Notes under the pieces: model-generated | The model's database searches: none | Told to the model about the DNA's origin: nothing | What the model saw: the letters and a program-made list of their open reading frames with translations, nothing else | Assembly (NCBI GenBank): GCA_030040495.1 | Contig: JASHTP010000541.1 | Span: 1-8,412 of the forward strand | DNA from: Alphaproteobacteria bacterium | GTDB taxonomy: Bacteria; Pseudomonadota; Alphaproteobacteria; ATCC43930; CGMCC-115725 | Direction of reading: 5' to 3' | Length of the DNA stretch: 8,412 nt | Program-made: the position numbers and the translations under genes | Shown here: piece by piece, positions 5,978 through 8,412 of the stretch | How the letters are laid out: each line of letters begins with the position of its first letter | Numbering within the stretch: position 1 is the stretch's first letter

Positions 5978-6991
5978 ATGTCTTCTTCTGCAGACGCATG
6001 CGGCGCGACGAAGGTCCGCCGCTATGGCAGCAGCATCCCTTTCGGCATCGCTTCCGCCGTCCTCTCGGCTGCGGCATTTCTTCTGGGCATGACGCCCGAT
6101 CAAAGTCTGGCATGCGCCTGCGGCTGCGGCGTTTTCGCCGTCGGCACAAGCTCGATGTTCCCGACCGGTACGGGCGGCACCGTGTATCTGGAACTCGACT
6201 ACCAGGATCAAACCATCAATTGGCATAACACCTCTTCGGCACCCGCCGCCGACAACGGAGACAAGAACCTCGAGACGTATTTCTTTACCGCCGGTCTTCA
6301 ATATATGTTCACCCGATCTTGGGGGGTTCAGCTCGAGATCCCTTATTGGGATCGAAGATTCACGACCGACCAGAATTTTCCGGAGTCTCCAGGCACCCCG
6401 ACGAACGATGTAACCGTTCACTGGTCGGATCTTGGCGACATCCGGCTTCAAGGCATTTACACCGGGTTTTCCGAAGACCTGTCGACGGGCCTGACCTTCG
6501 GCGTGAAACTGCCGACCGGCAGCTACCAATACGACAATGCCGTCGTGGATCGCGACAGCGCGATCGGCAGCGGCAGCACCGATATTCTCCTGGGCGGATT
6601 CCACCGCGAGGCCCTGACCAGCGACAACAGTTGGAGCTGGTTCGCCCAGGCGCTGCTCGATCAGCCGGTTCTGACCCAGGAAGATTATCGCCCTGGCACC
6701 GAGCTCGATACCGCCGCGGGCGTGCATTACAACAATTTGATGATGGGCAACCTCATGATCACTCCGGTGGCTCAGATCATCGCCTCCGAGCGCACGCGCG
6801 ATAGCGGCGGGAATTCGGCAAGTCCGCCCGCTTCCGGCTACCAGCGCTTGATGCTGTCGCCGGGCGTCGAGTTCGACATCAACCAGCTTTCGGCCTATGT
6901 CGACATCGCGTTTCCGGTATGGCAGCGCTTCCGGGGGGACCAGCTGACTGCGCCGTGGCTGTTGAAGGCCATTGTGGCCTATCATTTCTAG
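5978..6991 (+). CDS. Outer-membrane beta-barrel-like protein with Cys-rich mature N-terminus
   Basis: The product has 337 residues. A long signal peptide (residues 1 to about 45: basic SSADACGATKVRRYG, then a hydrophobic stretch 20-38) ends at SLA, after which the mature protein would begin CACGCG (C46, C48, C50), a likely metal-binding cluster. The rest alternates polar and hydrophobic residues in amphipathic strands with Gly and aromatic residues, and the chain ends in AYHF; a terminal Phe is the beta-barrel assembly signal. NWHNTSSAPAADNGDKN and LQYMFTRSWGVQLEIPYW look like conserved family blocks of poorly characterised proteins, possibly related to the phenol-degradation MetA/transporter-like barrels. 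The ATG at 5978 has GAGGG 5 nt upstream. By position it is the gene the CruR-like uORF should control. The substrate is not shown; copper is inferred from context. Confidence 0.75.
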   Translation: MSSSADACGATKVRRYGSSIPFGIASAVLSAAAFLLGMTPDQSLACACGCGVFAVGTSSMFPTGTGGTVYLELDYQDQTINWHNTSSAPAADNGDKNLETYFFTAGLQYMFTRSWGVQLEIPYWDRRFTTDQNFPESPGTPTNDVTVHWSDLGDIRLQGIYTGFSEDLSTGLTFGVKLPTGSYQYDNAVVDRDSAIGSGSTDILLGGFHREALTSDNSWSWFAQALLDQPVLTQEDYRPGTELDTAAGVHYNNLMMGNLMITPVAQIIASERTRDSGGNSASPPASGYQRLMLSPGVEFDINQLSAYVDIAFPVWQRFRGDQLTAPWLLKAIVAYHF

Positions 6992-7006
6992 CAATGGCGA
7001 GGACAC

Positions 7007-7534
7007 ATGCGCAAAACCCTCTCGTCTCTATCAATGACCGCGTGCGCAATCACGCTTGTCATCGCATACCATTTCGCGCTGGCGGCGACGGAGATCGGAC
7101 AACCGGCGCCGCCGCTCATGACGACGGAACTTAGCGGTGGCGCATTCGACCTCAGCGCACTGCGCGGCAAGGTCGTCGTCGTCAACTTCTGGGCCACATG
7201 GTGCGTGCCTTGCCGCACGGAAATGCCGGTCCTCGACGAGGTCTATCGTCAGTACCATGGGCGCGGTCTGGAGATGATCGGCGTGAGCGCCGATCGTCCC
7301 CGCGATCGCGACGACGTGGTCAAGACCATGCGCGCTTTCCGCTATCCCGCAGCGATGCTGAAGGATGCGACCGCCAATGGTTTTGGCGCGCCGAAAGCTC
7401 TCCCGGTCACCTATGTCATCGACGCGGATGGCATCGTTCGCGCCAAATTCACGCCCGATGAGACGGGGGTCACGGAGAAGGAGCTCGATGATGCAATACG
7501 CCCGCTGCTGAACCATGAACGCCCTGGCAATTAG
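7007..7534 (+). CDS. TlpA-like periplasmic thioredoxin-fold protein
   Basis: A 175-residue protein with an N-terminal signal sequence or anchor (about 1-27, ending in FALA-A). The thioredoxin/redoxin fold follows: IGQPAPPL, LRGKVVVVNFWATWCVPCRTEMP with the active-site C66-V-P-C69, and the cis-proline P133 in KALPVTYVID. WC-x-P-C enzymes of the TlpA/ResE-like group act as periplasmic thiol reductants. TlpA itself reduces copper-binding partners, including Cys residues in the CuA assembly pathway. Next to PCu(A)C and a CxCxC-bearing outer-membrane protein, the natural role is keeping copper-site cysteines reduced. The ATG at 7007 has GAGG 5 nt upstream and follows the previous stop by 15 bp, so the two genes are surely co-transcribed. 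Confidence 0.9.
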   Translation: MRKTLSSLSMTACAITLVIAYHFALAATEIGQPAPPLMTTELSGGAFDLSALRGKVVVVNFWATWCVPCRTEMPVLDEVYRQYHGRGLEMIGVSADRPRDRDDVVKTMRAFRYPAAMLKDATANGFGAPKALPVTYVIDADGIVRAKFTPDETGVTEKELDDAIRPLLNHERPGN

Positions 7535-7548
7535 CCGCCGAATGGCGG
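7535..7548 (+). other. Small hairpin immediately after the TlpA-like stop codon
   Basis: CCGCC (7535-7539) and GGCGG (7544-7548) form a 5-bp GC stem with loop GAAT, starting on the base after the TAG. A TCCTTCC stretch follows but it is not a T-run. It may stabilise the 3' end or pause transcription; it is short. Confidence 0.35.
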
Positions 7549-7574
7549 TCCTTCCGGCGAATCTCTCGCCGCGA

Positions 7575-7621
7575 CCGCGGCCGCTCTCGGCAAGCGCAGA
7601 CCGCTTGCCGACCGGCCGCGG
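7575..7621 (+). other. Large two-part hairpin between the TlpA-like and PCu(A)C genes
   Basis: The outer stem pairs CCGCGGCCG (7575-7583) with CGGCCGCGG (7613-7621), 9 bp. The inner stem pairs TCGGCAAGCG (7587-7596) with CGCTTGCCGA (7602-7611), 10 bp, around the loop CAGAC. The stems are joined through an internal loop of CTC opposite C. No T-tract follows, so it is not a classic terminator. It may set the PCu(A)C level by transcript processing, partial termination or mRNA protection, and it could mark a boundary between two transcription units. Confidence 0.65.
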
Positions 7622-7657
7622 CCTCTTATGTCGCAACCCTCGTGATGGAGCTCTCTC

Positions 7658-8128
7658 ATGCGAATACTCGTCGTAGCCTCGGCCCTCTTCCTGGCCGCCG
7701 TCTCTTCGGCGTTTGCCCAGGCCGCACCCTCGATCGACGTCACACATGCCTGGGCGCGCGCTACCGCCGCCGCAGGCGAGAACGGCGCCGTCTACATGAT
7801 GATCAGCAACCACGGCACGGCGGACGACCGCTTGATGGGAGCGTCGACGACGGTGGCGGCGAAGACGGAGCTGCACATCACGCTCAACGAGAACGGCGTG
7901 ATGAAGATGCGGCCGATCGCCGACGTGGCCGTCAAGGCCGGCGGCAGCGCCGAATTCAAGCCCGGCGGGATGCACGTCATGCTGCTCGGACTGAAGCAGC
8001 CCCTCAAGGCCGGAGACAGCTTCCCGTTGACGCTGACCTTCGAGAAGGCCGGCGCCGTCAAGATCATGGTGATGGTCGAGAAGGCGGGCGCGGCCGCCCC
8101 TGGCAGCATGCCCGGCATGAAGATGTGA
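7658..8128 (+). CDS. PCu(A)C copper chaperone (DUF461 family)
   Basis: A 156-residue protein. The signal peptide (1-20, MRILVVASALFLAAVSSAFA) is cut before QAAP, releasing a small periplasmic cupredoxin-like domain. The Cu(I) ligands follow the family pattern H-x10-M-x21-H-x-M exactly: H73, M84, H106 and M108. Other hallmarks are ENGAVYMMISN (41-51) and KPGGMHVMLLGLKQPLKAGD (101-120). The tail GSMPGMKM is Met-rich and may bind an extra copper. PCu(A)C proteins carry copper through the periplasm to cytochrome oxidase CuA sites or hand over scavenged copper. The ATG at 7658 has GGAG 7 nt upstream. The gene follows the TlpA-like gene after 123 bp containing two hairpins and may be read through from the operon or have its own promoter. 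Confidence 0.95.
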   Translation: MRILVVASALFLAAVSSAFAQAAPSIDVTHAWARATAAAGENGAVYMMISNHGTADDRLMGASTTVAAKTELHITLNENGVMKMRPIADVAVKAGGSAEFKPGGMHVMLLGLKQPLKAGDSFPLTLTFEKAGAVKIMVMVEKAGAAAPGSMPGMKM

Positions 8129-8225
8129 GGAGCGCCGGCTCGAGCGACCGCGCCGCCGATCAGCACGCTCTGCACCCGCAATTCCGGCTCTGCTCGGATC
8201 GCGCCGCCGTCGTGACGGGATGCAG
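8129..8225. other. Short gap between convergent genes
   Basis: These 97 bp separate the PCu(A)C stop from the stop of the AtuA-like gene coming from the right. Both genes must end here, but I see no T-flanked hairpin on either strand, only weak GC-rich dyads such as GAGC/GCTC at 8129-8140. Termination may be Rho-dependent or use a structure I cannot score by eye. Confidence 0.4.
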
Positions 8226-8412
8226 CTAGCCCGGTCCGAGCTCGTTGGTCCAGCCCTCGGGCACCGGCACGGCGAAGCCGAGCAGCAGCTGGGCGTAGGT
8301 CTTGGCCTGGGTGTCGAGGCGCAGCGACGAGGTGCCGCCGCCGCCGAGGCTGTCATGCAGCACGAAGTTCAGCGCGTGGCTGCCCGGCAGCTCGAAGCGC
8401 TCGACCGAGCCT
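8226..8412 (-). CDS. AtuA-like protein, C-terminal end only (cut by the right window edge)
   Basis: Reading the minus strand from 8411, 61 residues are open to the TAG at 8228-8226. The sequence runs ELPGSHALNFVLHDSLGGGG, then SLRLDTQAKTYAQLLLGFAV. This matches the C-terminal ferredoxin-fold domain of AtuA-family proteins, where L-x-A-LNFVL-x-x-x-LGGG and a closing SLRLD-xQ-x-K segment are characteristic. AtuA was named for acyclic terpene utilisation, but many relatives are uncharacterised and the domain also occurs as a separate small protein, so the full gene type cannot be told from the fragment. Codon use is normal for the window. It converges on the copper cluster and is probably unrelated to it. 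Confidence 0.65.
   Translation of the reverse strand, partial: GSVERFELPGSHALNFVLHDSLGGGGTSSLRLDTQAKTYAQLLLGFAVPVPEGWTNELGPG

Noticed and set aside
6104..6130. Lipobox at SLAC in the outer-membrane protein
   Set aside because: Position -3 is Ser and -2 is Leu, a poor match to the lipobox; ordinary signal peptidase I cleavage after SLA and a barrel ending in Phe fit better.
5963..7006. Long minus-strand open frame opposite the outer-membrane gene
   Set aside because: No family features; the plus-strand reading has a signal peptide, amphipathic strands and a terminal Phe.
7031..8356. A 441-codon minus-strand open frame spanning the thioredoxin and PCu(A)C genes
   Set aside because: Runs antisense through two certain genes and their hairpin gap and into the AtuA-like end in a different frame; the composition is that of a shadow.

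Overview
The window is GC-rich, densely coded DNA, most likely from an alphaproteobacterium, perhaps a Rhodospirillales- or Hyphomicrobiales-like lineage. The evidence is the PAS_5-type protein, the style of XRE repressor beside it, and the strong G/C bias at third codon positions. No tRNA, rRNA, insertion sequence, CRISPR array or prophage gene is visible. Exact taxonomy cannot be read from the sequence.

Left part (1-1715): the 3' part of a GNAT-like acetyltransferase gene (+) enters from the left edge. It meets a minus-strand pair tail to tail with a 96-bp overlap. That pair is an XRE-family repressor (1254-1715) followed by a PAS_5-type sensor-like protein (430-1254), joined by a one-base TGATG stop/start overlap. 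The intergenic region 1716-1861 holds candidate operators for the repressor.

Middle (1862-5343): a minus-strand O-acetylation pair. It is an AlgI-like MBOAT membrane acyltransferase (2904-4280) followed, with a 26-bp overlap, by a membrane-anchored SGNH-like protein (1862-2929). Together they would acetylate an exported polysaccharide or other envelope polymer. No polysaccharide synthase lies in the window. Facing away from them across 220 bp is a secreted SEL1/TPR-repeat protein (4501-5343).

Right part (5406-8128): the most interesting region, a plus-strand periplasmic copper-handling cluster. A 9-codon mini-ORF (5458-5487) overlaps by ATGA a DUF2946 gene (5484-5882). That gene carries both hallmarks of the CruR class of copper-responsive upstream ORFs: a CxxC motif (CPLC) and a C-terminal RAPP motif. 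After a strong hairpin come a beta-barrel-like outer-membrane protein whose predicted mature N-terminus is Cys-Ala-Cys-Gly-Cys (5978-6991), a TlpA-type thioredoxin with WCVPC (7007-7534), a large two-part hairpin, and a PCu(A)C copper chaperone with the exact H-x10-M-x21-H-x-M spacing (7658-8128). The working model is copper-dependent post-transcriptional control, through the nascent DUF2946 peptide, of an outer-membrane protein, a thiol reductase and a periplasmic Cu(I) carrier. The CruR mechanism is known from Bordetella; applying it here is inference.

Right edge (8226-8412): the C-terminal end of an AtuA-like protein on the minus strand, convergent with the copper cluster.
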